64,000 nt of DNA from Rhizohabitans arisaemae (GTDB lineage: Bacteria; Actinomycetota; Actinomycetes; Streptosporangiales; Streptosporangiaceae), in NCBI RefSeq assembly GCF_025996515.1, contig NZ_BLRH01000060.1:124001-188000 (forward strand). Direction: 5' to 3'. The position numbers and the translations under genes are program-made. Of this stretch, positions 25,295-32,720 are shown piece by piece (the first letter of the stretch is position 1; each line of letters begins with the position of its first letter). The notes below the pieces were generated by a model. The model saw only the letters and a list, made by a program, of their open reading frames with translations, had not been told where the DNA came from and made no database searches.

Positions 25295-26800
25295 TCAACG
25301 TGACACCGTGTCGCGGGCCTCGCGCAGCCCGTACAAGATGTCCAAATCCACGAGCAGCACCCGCCCGTCCCGCTTCGCCTCGGCCACCAGCTCCGCCTCG
25401 AACCCGGCCCCGCTATAGCACGCCAGTACGGTCTTCTCCGTCACATACCCCTTGCCCGCAAGCAGATCCCGAGCCCGCCGCAACCGCTCCAGATGCCGCA
25501 ACCCCATGACCTTGTCCCACTTCGCCTCGCCCAGCGAGATCACGGAACGCGGCTCGTCGGGATAGCCGGGACTGAGCGCGGCGACATCTATCTGAATCTG
25601 ACTCTTGTTGGCCGGATCGGCCACCGTCCCCCCGGCGACCACCTCGATCCCGGCTTCCTCCGCGTCGAAAGCGTCATAGCCGTACAGCTCGACGAATTCT
25701 CTACAGAGCGCTTCGAAGTGCGGCCCCATGGCCTTGGTGAGAAACCTCTGTCTTGATCTCGCCCAGACTCGGGCCGCGCCTCCCCGGCTTAGCTCCGCCC
25801 AGACGGGACGCATCACCGCTTGGTAGAAGGAGATCAGCGGTTCGGCGATCCGATAGTTCGATCTCCCGGAGCGAAACGCGTCCGGTTCCTTCCGCACCAG
25901 ACCGCAGTCTTCAAGCACATTGAGCGGATGGGCGACGTCCGATGACTTGTAGCCGATGTATCCGGCGATACCGCCCCAGGTGCAGTTCCCGTTGGCGATC
26001 GCTGCGAGGACGGAGTTATAGAGGGCGGGATCCCGGATGTCAGGCTCCTCGGAGAGGAGGTATCTCGCTTCCCGGAACAGAGCGGTCCTGCGATTCAGGA
26101 CCGTCCGAACAATCCAGGCGTCGAAGTCCTCCGGAGATTTCGGCAGATCACCTTCGGCGAACTCGTCCCGATACGCCGGCGTCCCGCCGACCACCGCGTG
26201 AAGCATGGCTGCGAGCTTTGGATCGGTGACCCCCCAGAACTCGGCGGCGTCCCGGTAGCCAAGCGACTGCACAACCAACTCCAGACGTGCACGCCCACGC
26301 AGCGGAGCCTGACCGGCGAGCAGCTTTCCCATCACCGACATCGCAGATCCGCAAATGAGGACCCGGGCCAAACTGCTGCCCTGATGGCTGGCCCCTCGAA
26401 GATCGATCTCCTGCTTGAGGATCGAGGGGACCGCGGAATTCGCTTTCATCAGGTTGGGGAACTCATCGATGACCAGCGGCGTCGGACGGTCCTTTGCCAA
26501 TGAGAAGAAGTAGATCAGGGCATCCCGCCAGTCCGCGAACGGGTAGCCGACCGGAGATCCCGTGTGCTGTGCCAGGGCCATCCCGAAATGGCGGAGCAGT
26601 TCGATCTCCGTACCCTCGCCGGCCTCGAAGTAGAAGCCTCCCAGCGACTCGGTAAGCGCCTTGAGCAGAAAGGTCTTCCCTTGGCGCCGACGTCCGCTGA
26701 CAACCCCAAACGCCACTGTGGACTGAGTCCCCGTGGCGAACCTGACCAGCGCGTCCCATTCTTCATGGCGGTCGAAGATCTCCGCCGGCTTGATCACCAT
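25295..26800 (-). CDS. AAA-family ATPase with C-terminal PD-(D/E)XK-like domain (DUF234 type)
   Basis: 501 residues. Walker A SGRRRQGKTFLL (35-46) and Walker B PLVIDEF (108-114) mark an archaeal-type STAND/AAA ATPase. A winged-helix part follows (about 270-340, NGNCTWGGIAGYIGY). The C-terminus carries QIDVAALSPG and SVISLGEAKWDK, in which Asp and the GEAKW Glu/Lys resemble a PD-(D/E)XK nuclease centre, as in the DUF234 domain of this family. Such proteins are scattered in archaea and bacteria, with suspected roles in mobile elements or defence; function here is unproven. It is a solitary gene with a strong inverted repeat at its promoter. Confidence 0.8.
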   Translation of the reverse strand: MVIKPAEIFDRHEEWDALVRFATGTQSTVAFGVVSGRRRQGKTFLLKALTESLGGFYFEAGEGTEIELLRHFGMALAQHTGSPVGYPFADWRDALIYFFSLAKDRPTPLVIDEFPNLMKANSAVPSILKQEIDLRGASHQGSSLARVLICGSAMSVMGKLLAGQAPLRGRARLELVVQSLGYRDAAEFWGVTDPKLAAMLHAVVGGTPAYRDEFAEGDLPKSPEDFDAWIVRTVLNRRTALFREARYLLSEEPDIRDPALYNSVLAAIANGNCTWGGIAGYIGYKSSDVAHPLNVLEDCGLVRKEPDAFRSGRSNYRIAEPLISFYQAVMRPVWAELSRGGAARVWARSRQRFLTKAMGPHFEALCREFVELYGYDAFDAEEAGIEVVAGGTVADPANKSQIQIDVAALSPGYPDEPRSVISLGEAKWDKVMGLRHLERLRRARDLLAGKGYVTEKTVLACYSGAGFEAELVAEAKRDGRVLLVDLDILYGLREARDTVSR

Positions 26801-26817
26801 ACGGGATCACCTCATTA

Positions 26818-26848
26818 CTGGACTACGTTCTACTGAACTGTAGTCCAG
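26818..26848. promoter_or_regulatory. Perfect inverted repeat upstream of the ATPase gene
   Basis: CTGGACTAC and GTAGTCCAG are perfect complements separated by 13 bases, 18-48 bases upstream of the ATG. It could be an operator for a dimeric regulator (or for the ATPase's own winged helix) or an RNA hairpin in the leader. Confidence 0.6.
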
Positions 26849-26973
26849 CATGTTCTCCCAGTTCGGGACTCCCAGAAAACAGGACGGGATCGACCCACCC
26901 GGATCACGACGAAGACGTCGAGCAGGCTTGCAGGTCGATCCCGGCTGAGGCCGTACAGGATCCTGAGAAGGAG

Positions 26974-28899
26974 TCAGGCGTCGGGGAGGAAGTGGGTGAG
27001 GACTTCGGGGTTGGCCATGGAGTCCAGGTTGGCGGCGCGCTCGATCGGGACGCCGAGGAGGATCTTGCGGACCGGAACCTCCAGTTTCTTGCCGGAGAGG
27101 GTACGGGGCACGCCGGGCACCGCGGTGATGCGGTCGGGGACGTGCCGGGGGGAGAGTTCGGTGCGCAGGGTCCGGCGGAGGCGCATGATCAGCTCGTCGG
27201 TGAGCTCCGCGCCCTCGGCGACGGTCACATAGAGCAGGAGGCGGCCCTCCTGGCCCAGCTGACCGGTGTCGATCACCAGGCTGTCGGCGATCTCCGGGAA
27301 GCGCTCCACCACCCGGTAGAACTCGCTGGTGCCCATGCGGACGCCGCCCCGGTTGAGGGTGGAGTCGGACCGGCCGTAGATGACGCAGCCGCCGTCGGGC
27401 AGGATCTTGATCCAGTCGCCGTGCCGCCAGATCCCCGGATAGTCCTCGAAGTAGCTTTCCCGGTAGCGCGTCCCGTCCGGGTCGTTCCAGAACATGACCG
27501 GCATGGAGGGCATGGGCTGGGTGACCACCAGCTCACCCACCTCGCCGATCCGGGCGGCGCCCGCGGGGTCGTAGGACTCCACCCGCGCACCCAGGCAGCG
27601 GCACGGGATCACCCCGGCGCGGATCGGGAGCAGCGGCACCGGGCCCACGAAGCCGGTACAGACGTCGGTCCCGCCGGAGAACGAGCCGAGCTGGATGTTC
27701 GGCGCCACGTCGTACACCCAGCCGAATCCCTCGGGGGGCAGCGGCGATCCGGTGGAGCCGATCCCGCGCAGCGCCTCGATCCCCTCGGGACGGACGCCCG
27801 CGCGCATGGACGCGACGAGGTAGGGGGCTCCGGTCCCGAAATAGGTGACCTTCTCCTCCGCCACGACCCGCCAGAGCGCGTCCGTCGCCGGGTGCGCGGC
27901 CGAACCGTCGTACAGCACCACGGTGGCTCCGACGAGCAGGCCGCCGGCGAGGTAGTTCCACATCATCCAGCCGGTGGTGGTGTACCAGAAGAACACGTCG
28001 GACTCGCCCAGGTCCTGGTGGAAGGAGAGCGTCTTGACGTGTTCGAGCACGATCCCGCCGTGGCCGTGCACGATCGGCTTGGGCAGGCCGGTCGTCCCCG
28101 AGGAGTAGACGACCCAGAGCGGGTGGTCGAACGGCACCGGCTCGAACTCCAGCGGTCCTGCCGAGGCGCGGAGCTCCTCCCACGCCAGACGTCCCGGGCG
28201 CGCCGAGCCGATCACGACCGTGGCCGCCAGGCTCGGCAGCTTGGCGGCGATCTCGTCCACGGTCGCGGACCGGTCAAAGTCCCTGCCGTTGTAGCGGTAG
28301 CCGTCCACGGTGAAGAGCACCTTCGGTGCGATCTGGGTGAACCGGTCGATCACGCTGGGCGCCCCGAAGTCGGGCGAGCAGGAGGACCAGATCGCGCCCA
28401 GCGAGGCCGTGGCGAGGAAGGCGATGAGGGCTTCCGGGATGTTGGGCAGGTAGGCGGCGACCCGGTCCCCGGAGGCGACGCCCAGCCCGATCAGGCCGGT
28501 GCGAACCCGGGCGACCTCCTCGGCGAGCTCGCCGTAGGTGAGGGTGCGCCGGTTCCCGGACTCGTCGCGGAAGATCACGGCGGTCTTCTCCGGCGTGGTC
28601 GCCGCCCGGCGGAGGGCGTTGGCGCTGTAGTTGAGGGTGGCACCCTCGAACCAGACGGCGCCGGGCATGGTCCCGCTGAGCACCGGGCCGGTCCCGCGCT
28701 CGCCGACGACGTCGAAGTAGTCCCAGATGCTCTGCCAGAACTCGGCCGGCTCGTCGGTCGACCAGGTCCACAGGTCGTCGTATCCGGCGAAGGATCGCCC
28801 GAGCCACGACATGTACCGGGTTACCTTGGCGGTCGCGATGATCTCCTCGGTCGGCTCCCAGAGCAGGGTGCCCTCGTGAACCTCGCCGGTCGGCGCCAT
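26974..28899 (-). CDS. Acetoacetate-CoA ligase
   Basis: 641 residues, the length of acetoacetyl-CoA synthetases. The AMP-binding signature VYSSGTTGLPKPIVHGHGG and the N-terminal block YMSWLGRSFAGYDDLWTWS are characteristic, followed by GWMMWNYLAGGLLVGATVVLYDGS (read in short pieces), SFSGGTDVC and the C-terminal LSGKKLEVPVRKIL with the acylated lysine. It activates acetoacetate with ATP and CoA for use in central metabolism or polyhydroxyalkanoate/ketone-body turnover. GAAGGGAG precedes the ATG. The HAD gene lies 48 bases upstream on the same strand. Confidence 0.92.
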   Translation of the reverse strand: MAPTGEVHEGTLLWEPTEEIIATAKVTRYMSWLGRSFAGYDDLWTWSTDEPAEFWQSIWDYFDVVGERGTGPVLSGTMPGAVWFEGATLNYSANALRRAATTPEKTAVIFRDESGNRRTLTYGELAEEVARVRTGLIGLGVASGDRVAAYLPNIPEALIAFLATASLGAIWSSCSPDFGAPSVIDRFTQIAPKVLFTVDGYRYNGRDFDRSATVDEIAAKLPSLAATVVIGSARPGRLAWEELRASAGPLEFEPVPFDHPLWVVYSSGTTGLPKPIVHGHGGIVLEHVKTLSFHQDLGESDVFFWYTTTGWMMWNYLAGGLLVGATVVLYDGSAAHPATDALWRVVAEEKVTYFGTGAPYLVASMRAGVRPEGIEALRGIGSTGSPLPPEGFGWVYDVAPNIQLGSFSGGTDVCTGFVGPVPLLPIRAGVIPCRCLGARVESYDPAGAARIGEVGELVVTQPMPSMPVMFWNDPDGTRYRESYFEDYPGIWRHGDWIKILPDGGCVIYGRSDSTLNRGGVRMGTSEFYRVVERFPEIADSLVIDTGQLGQEGRLLLYVTVAEGAELTDELIMRLRRTLRTELSPRHVPDRITAVPGVPRTLSGKKLEVPVRKILLGVPIERAANLDSMANPEVLTHFLPDA

Positions 28900-28947
28900 T
28901 GCCGTGCTCCCTTCGCGTAAGCCGCTCTCGGCCCCGTCCGCGCCGAA

Positions 28948-29667
28948 TCAGCCGAGGTCGCGGCCCCCTGGCGAGGTGAGGCGCGACACCGCCGAGACGA
29001 CCGCACGAGTGTCCGAAAGGTCCGGAAGAACGATATCTGCCCCTGCTTCGCGGAGTTCACCCGCCAGGGACCTACCGGAGGCGACCCCGATCATCGCGGC
29101 TCCGCCGATCTGCGCCGCCTGGACGTCCCGCGTCGAGTCGCCGATCAGCACGGTCACCGACTTGTCGCAGGCGAAGCCGTACCGATCCTTGGTCCTCCCC
29201 TGCGCCACCTGCAGCAACGTCGCCTTCGGATAGACCTCCTCGCCGTACCCGCCCACCTCGAAGTCGACGTGCTTGTCGAGCCCGAAGGCCTTCAGCTTGT
29301 GGACGGCGTTCACCCGGATCGTTCCCGTCAGCAGTGACTGCACGACCCCGTCGAGCCTGCCGACCGCGGCGAGTGCCTCCTTCGCCCCCGGGAGCACCCG
29401 GCCCTCTGCTTTGAGCCGCTTGCGCCGGTCGGCGAAGGCCTCGCCGAGCGCCTCGATGAAGGCGGGCAGGTGCCCGTCGTCAGGCTGGATGCCGTTGATG
29501 GCCAGCGTCTCGAAGATGAGTTCGGACTCCGGACGCCCCTTCGCCGGCGCCAGCTTCACCAGCGGACGCCCCGTCACCCGCCGAAAGGCCTCCGCGTAGG
29601 CGTCTCGGGTCACGATCGCGACGTCGACAAGCGTGAGGTCGACGTTCCACAGAACGAGGCGGTTGAT
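28948..29667 (-). CDS. HAD-superfamily hydrolase with Asn in motif I
   Basis: 239 residues. Motif I reads LVLWNVDLTLVD: the nucleophilic Asp of DxD is Asn, a change that I recall in an actinobacterial subfamily. Motif II is the T of LLTGTIRVN, motif III the K of YPKATLL, and motif IV IGDSTRDVQAA is complete. Without the first Asp a normal phosphatase mechanism is doubtful. No ATG, GTG or TTG lies near the domain start; a GGAGG six bases before an ATC codon makes ATC (29665-29667) the best start, with GTG at 29754 as the alternative. Upstream are two 50-bp palindromes. Confidence 0.75.
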   Translation of the reverse strand: MNRLVLWNVDLTLVDVAIVTRDAYAEAFRRVTGRPLVKLAPAKGRPESELIFETLAINGIQPDDGHLPAFIEALGEAFADRRKRLKAEGRVLPGAKEALAAVGRLDGVVQSLLTGTIRVNAVHKLKAFGLDKHVDFEVGGYGEEVYPKATLLQVAQGRTKDRYGFACDKSVTVLIGDSTRDVQAAQIGGAAMIGVASGRSLAGELREAGADIVLPDLSDTRAVVSAVSRLTSPGGRDLG

Positions 29668-29789
29668 GGCGGGCCTCCGGGGGCGAGCATAGAAGGTGCG
29701 TGCGGCTGTCGGCGAAGCCGTGCTTAGAGTACGCCCAACAACCGACGAGGCCACCAGGCGCGGAGAACGCGCGGGCGGCTCCCACCAGA

Positions 29790-29839
29790 TGATCGTTGCG
29801 CTGTCCGCGCCCCACCGGGAACACACACCACAACGATCA
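29790..29839. repeat. 50-bp palindromic element, copy 6
   Basis: Begins TGATCGTTGCGCTGTCCGC and ends CACACCACAACGATCA. It differs from copy 7 at one base only, and the flanks (CACCAGA before, CCCCGGCCACCG after) are also shared. Confidence 0.88.
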
Positions 29840-29904
29840 CCCCGGCCACCGCAGCACCCCGGGCGGAGAGAGACCGATCCGGCGCAGCCCGTACCCCCAC
29901 CAGA

Positions 29905-29954
29905 TGATCGTTGCGCTGTCCGCACCCCACCGGGAACACACACCACAACGATCA
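29905..29954. repeat. 50-bp palindromic element, copy 7
   Basis: Starts 115 bp after copy 6 and nearly identical to it. The 312-base gap 29668-29979 contains copies 6 and 7 and no gene that I can see. Confidence 0.88.
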
Positions 29955-29979
29955 CCCCGGCCACCGCGGCCGCCGATCG

Positions 29980-30948
29980 TCACAACCCGGCCAGGTAACG
30001 GAGCTGTTCCTCCCGCTGGGCACCGCCGCCGCCCTCGTGGTTGTTCCACGGCCACACCGTGATCTCCTTTGGCCCCGCCCAGTGGTTGAAGGCCGCGAAG
30101 ACCGTGGAGGGCGGGCAGACGTCGTCCATCAGCGCGACCGAGTAGCGGGCGGGGATCCGGCCGCGTGCCGCGAAGTTCATCCCGTCGAAGTAGGACAGGG
30201 TGTGGAACACCTGCCCGGCCGCGCCGCGCTGGGCGGAGAGGAAACGGACGATCTCGTGGTACGGATCCTGCCCGGTGATCTCCACCGCCCTGCGGAAGTG
30301 GCACAGGAACGGCACGTCGATCAGCGCCGCCGCAAGGCCCGGCCGCAGTGCGGCGACCGCCTGGGCGATCCCCCCGCCCTGGCTGCCCCCGACCACCGCG
30401 ATCCGTTCGGGGTCCACGGCCGGATGCCCGGCCAGCACCTCCACCGCGCGGACCGCGTCGGTGAACACGCGGCGGTAGTAGTAGTGCTCGGGATCGAGGA
30501 TGCCGCGCGTCATCATCCCGGGAGCCTGGGCGAAGGTGCCCCCGTCCGGATCGGCGGTGGCCCCGGGGCTGCCGTGGCTGTGCCCGCCCTGCCCCCGGGT
30601 GTCGACGACCAGGGTGGCGTACCCGGCCGAGGGCCAGAGCAGATGGTCGTGCGGGTAGCCGCGCCCGGCGTTGTATCCGATGTACTGCACCACCCCCGGG
30701 AGCGGCCCGCTCGCGCCGGCCGGGAGCAGCAGCCAGGCGCCGATGCGATGCCCGCCCCACCCGGCGAACCCGGTCTCGTAGACCTCGACCGAGGTCAGCG
30801 GGATGTCGTGGCGCCGGAACTCGGCGTCGAGACCGTACGCCCCCGCCTCGGCCAGGGTCCGCGACCAGAACGCGTCGAAGTCCGCGGGCTCGTCACGCTC
30901 CGGCAGGTACGCGCGAAGCTGCTCCAGGGGGAGGTCGAACAGGGGCAT
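29980..30948 (-). CDS. CE7 acetylxylan esterase/cephalosporin-C deacetylase
   Basis: 322 residues, the CE7 length, without a signal peptide, so cytoplasmic. The CE7 signatures are RGQGGH (118-123, GQ), GGSQGGG with nucleophile Ser189, and NNHEGGG with His304; Asp275 or Asp276 ([10 protein letters not shown]) completes the triad. CE7 enzymes remove O-acetyl groups from short imported oligosaccharides. The gene lies 52 bases downstream of the secreted-protein gene at 31001-32539 on the same strand and should share its promoter, which ties deacetylation to the glycan locus described below. An ATG start with GGAG upstream. Confidence 0.92.
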   Translation of the reverse strand: MPLFDLPLEQLRAYLPERDEPADFDAFWSRTLAEAGAYGLDAEFRRHDIPLTSVEVYETGFAGWGGHRIGAWLLLPAGASGPLPGVVQYIGYNAGRGYPHDHLLWPSAGYATLVVDTRGQGGHSHGSPGATADPDGGTFAQAPGMMTRGILDPEHYYYRRVFTDAVRAVEVLAGHPAVDPERIAVVGGSQGGGIAQAVAALRPGLAAALIDVPFLCHFRRAVEITGQDPYHEIVRFLSAQRGAAGQVFHTLSYFDGMNFAARGRIPARYSVALMDDVCPPSTVFAAFNHWAGPKEITVWPWNNHEGGGGAQREEQLRYLAGL

Positions 30949-31000
30949 TTATCACTCCATTGGTGGGATATGAGGATTCTGCCCCAGTTCGAGCGGTCGG

Positions 31001-32539
31001 TCAGTAGGAGAGGTGGATGCGGATGTTGGTCCAGCGCTCCACCGGGGAGTTGAGCGCGTGATCCGGGTTCTCGTCCGCGTCCACCCGGCAGCCGGCCCGG
31101 GCGTCCGGCGGCGTGTCCGAGGGACAGGTCACCCCGCTCATCTGCTGCGGGGCGGTCCAGGTGACGCCGAAGTCCTCCGACACCTCGAACCAGGTGCGCT
31201 CCGCGGGGGTCGCCCCCCACTTGGGCCTGATGTACATCCCGAAGACCGGGGCGACGGCTTCCCAGGCGGGGTCGTAGCGGAGTTTGCCGTTCACGGTGTA
31301 GGAGGGGTCGTTCAGGGCGTCCCGGCTCGACCCGAGCGGTCCGACGATCATGAGAACGTTGCTGCCCAGGGTGGAGTTGTCCGGCTGGATCCAGAGCGAC
31401 TCGACCCGATGGTGGTTGACCGGGCCGATCTGGATGCCACCGCGCTGCCAGGCCCCGCTGAAGGTGGGGTCCCCTCCGTCGGCGACCATCCGCGGGTTGC
31501 GCGGGGAGGTCGACAGGGTGAGCGCGCCGGGGTGGTTGGTGGTGACGCCGCCCACCGGGGTGGCCTCGGTCCCGCCGAACCGCCCGGAACCGCGGACCCG
31601 CTGGAGCACCTCGGCCACGGGCTTGGGCGCCTGGCCCGGGTAGTGGATGTAGACCTTGCCGTTGTCCTTCTGCTTCTTCGGACCGTTGACCCGGTCGCCC
31701 GCCGCCCAGTTCTCGAACTCGATGTAGTCGGGCGTCCCGGCGTCGGTCACCGGTTTGTAGGTGGTGACCAGCAGCCTGGTGGGCATGGGCTTGTAGTAGT
31801 CGGAGTCCTTCACGACGCCGTTCCCACCGGTCTCGAAGTGCTCCCACAGCGGCCGCCAGGTGGAGCGGGCCTGGTCGAAGTACTTGACGGTGGAGCCGAC
31901 GGCGGTCATCGACGGCCCGCCGAAGATGCCCTCACCGCCGGAGACGTCGGTGTAGACGACGTCCTCGGCGAAGCGGGACCTGGCCGCGATGTCGTAGTTC
32001 TCCACGGTTTCGATGCTGAACATCTTGGGGGACCAGCTCGCCGGGAAGGTGGGCTTGTAGGTGGCGTACTGGTCGGCCGGTCCGTTCCAGAAGCGGTGCG
32101 GCCCGGCCTTGATCCGCCAGGCGTAGTTCGAGGCCGCGACCACGGTGGAACGGCCTCCGTCCACGCCCGTGACGTACTTGGCCGCCCAGAAGCCGGCGTC
32201 GGCGTCGAGGACGTGCCGGGCCGCCCGGCGGACCGTGCCCAGGCGCGTTCGCGTCCCGTCGGGGTCGATCCGCTCGATCGCCCCGCCGTCCACGTTGGCG
32301 AACTCGACGTGGTGGCCGACCGTGAGCCGCGGCTGGTTCTCCGCGGCGACCGAGGCGGGGTAGACGACCTGGTGGTGGTTGCTTACCCCGTTCGTCCGGT
32401 CGACGACGGGGATGGCCGGACTCGGGTTCACGGCCGGAGCACCGAGCGAACCCGCCCCGGTCACCAGCATGACGACGGCCGAGGTGGCGAAGGTCGTCTG
32501 CAGGCGACGTGAACGGAGGAGACGCGCACCAAAACGCAT
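31001..32539 (-). CDS. Secreted protein A, unknown family, one Asp-box; paralogue of the divergent gene
   Basis: 512 residues from an ATG preceded by AGGAGAG. An N-terminal signal with RSRR before a hydrophobic core (residues 8-34) could use Tat or Sec. Conserved with the divergent paralogue: IEFENWAAGD (273-282), RVRGSGRFGGTE (315-326), TTNHPGALTLSTSPR (333-347), DPAWEAVAPVFGMYIR and the last residues RWTNIRIHLSY. SEDFGVTW (454-461) fits the Asp-box pattern SxDxGxTW found in sialidases and other beta-proteins. An insertion near the end has two cysteines (472, 484). I recognise no family; being secreted next to an importer, it may bind or cleave the glycan. CE7 esterase follows. Confidence 0.75.
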   Translation of the reverse strand: MRFGARLLRSRRLQTTFATSAVVMLVTGAGSLGAPAVNPSPAIPVVDRTNGVSNHHQVVYPASVAAENQPRLTVGHHVEFANVDGGAIERIDPDGTRTRLGTVRRAARHVLDADAGFWAAKYVTGVDGGRSTVVAASNYAWRIKAGPHRFWNGPADQYATYKPTFPASWSPKMFSIETVENYDIAARSRFAEDVVYTDVSGGEGIFGGPSMTAVGSTVKYFDQARSTWRPLWEHFETGGNGVVKDSDYYKPMPTRLLVTTYKPVTDAGTPDYIEFENWAAGDRVNGPKKQKDNGKVYIHYPGQAPKPVAEVLQRVRGSGRFGGTEATPVGGVTTNHPGALTLSTSPRNPRMVADGGDPTFSGAWQRGGIQIGPVNHHRVESLWIQPDNSTLGSNVLMIVGPLGSSRDALNDPSYTVNGKLRYDPAWEAVAPVFGMYIRPKWGATPAERTWFEVSEDFGVTWTAPQQMSGVTCPSDTPPDARAGCRVDADENPDHALNSPVERWTNIRIHLSY

Positions 32540-32550
32540 GAACTCTCCTA

Positions 32551-32564
32551 GTGATGCGTATAAC
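32551..32564. promoter_or_regulatory. LacI-type operator candidate A
   Basis: GTGATGCGTATAAC, the reverse-strand version of the pattern GTNATGCGCATNAC with one mismatch. It lies just upstream of the ribosome site of secreted protein A. Further upstream, TTGACA (32606-32611) and TTGAAT (32582-32587), read on the minus strand with an 18-base spacer, may be the promoter. Confidence 0.65.
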
Positions 32565-32660
32565 CAAGGGGAAGTGCGCTCATTCAAGGAGCGCGAGATC
32601 ACTTATGTCAAGACCTAAAACCTGGTTGTTGACAATTCGCCCGAATCTGCCCCAGGGTTG

Positions 32661-32674
32661 GTTATGCGCATCAC
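32661..32674. promoter_or_regulatory. LacI-type operator candidate B
   Basis: GTTATGCGCATCAC; the central ATGCGCAT is a perfect palindrome with C-G at the centre, as in LacI-family operators. It lies 35 bases from copy C. Confidence 0.68.
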
Positions 32675-32695
32675 CTCGGGGGATCACATTGGCGA

Positions 32696-32709
32696 GTTAT
32701 GCGCATCAC
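32696..32709. promoter_or_regulatory. LacI-type operator candidate C
   Basis: A second exact GTTATGCGCATCAC, directly followed by TAGGAGG and the ATG of secreted protein B. The same arrangement (palindrome, CTAGGAG, ATG) precedes secreted protein A. Confidence 0.68.
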
Positions 32710-32720
32710 TAGGAGGTTCG

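Noticed and set aside
2135-29954. Regularly spaced repeats suggesting CRISPR arrays
   Set aside because: Copies within a cluster are not identical (except 6 and 7), spacers are 65-84 bp, each group has only two or three copies, and no cas genes are present.
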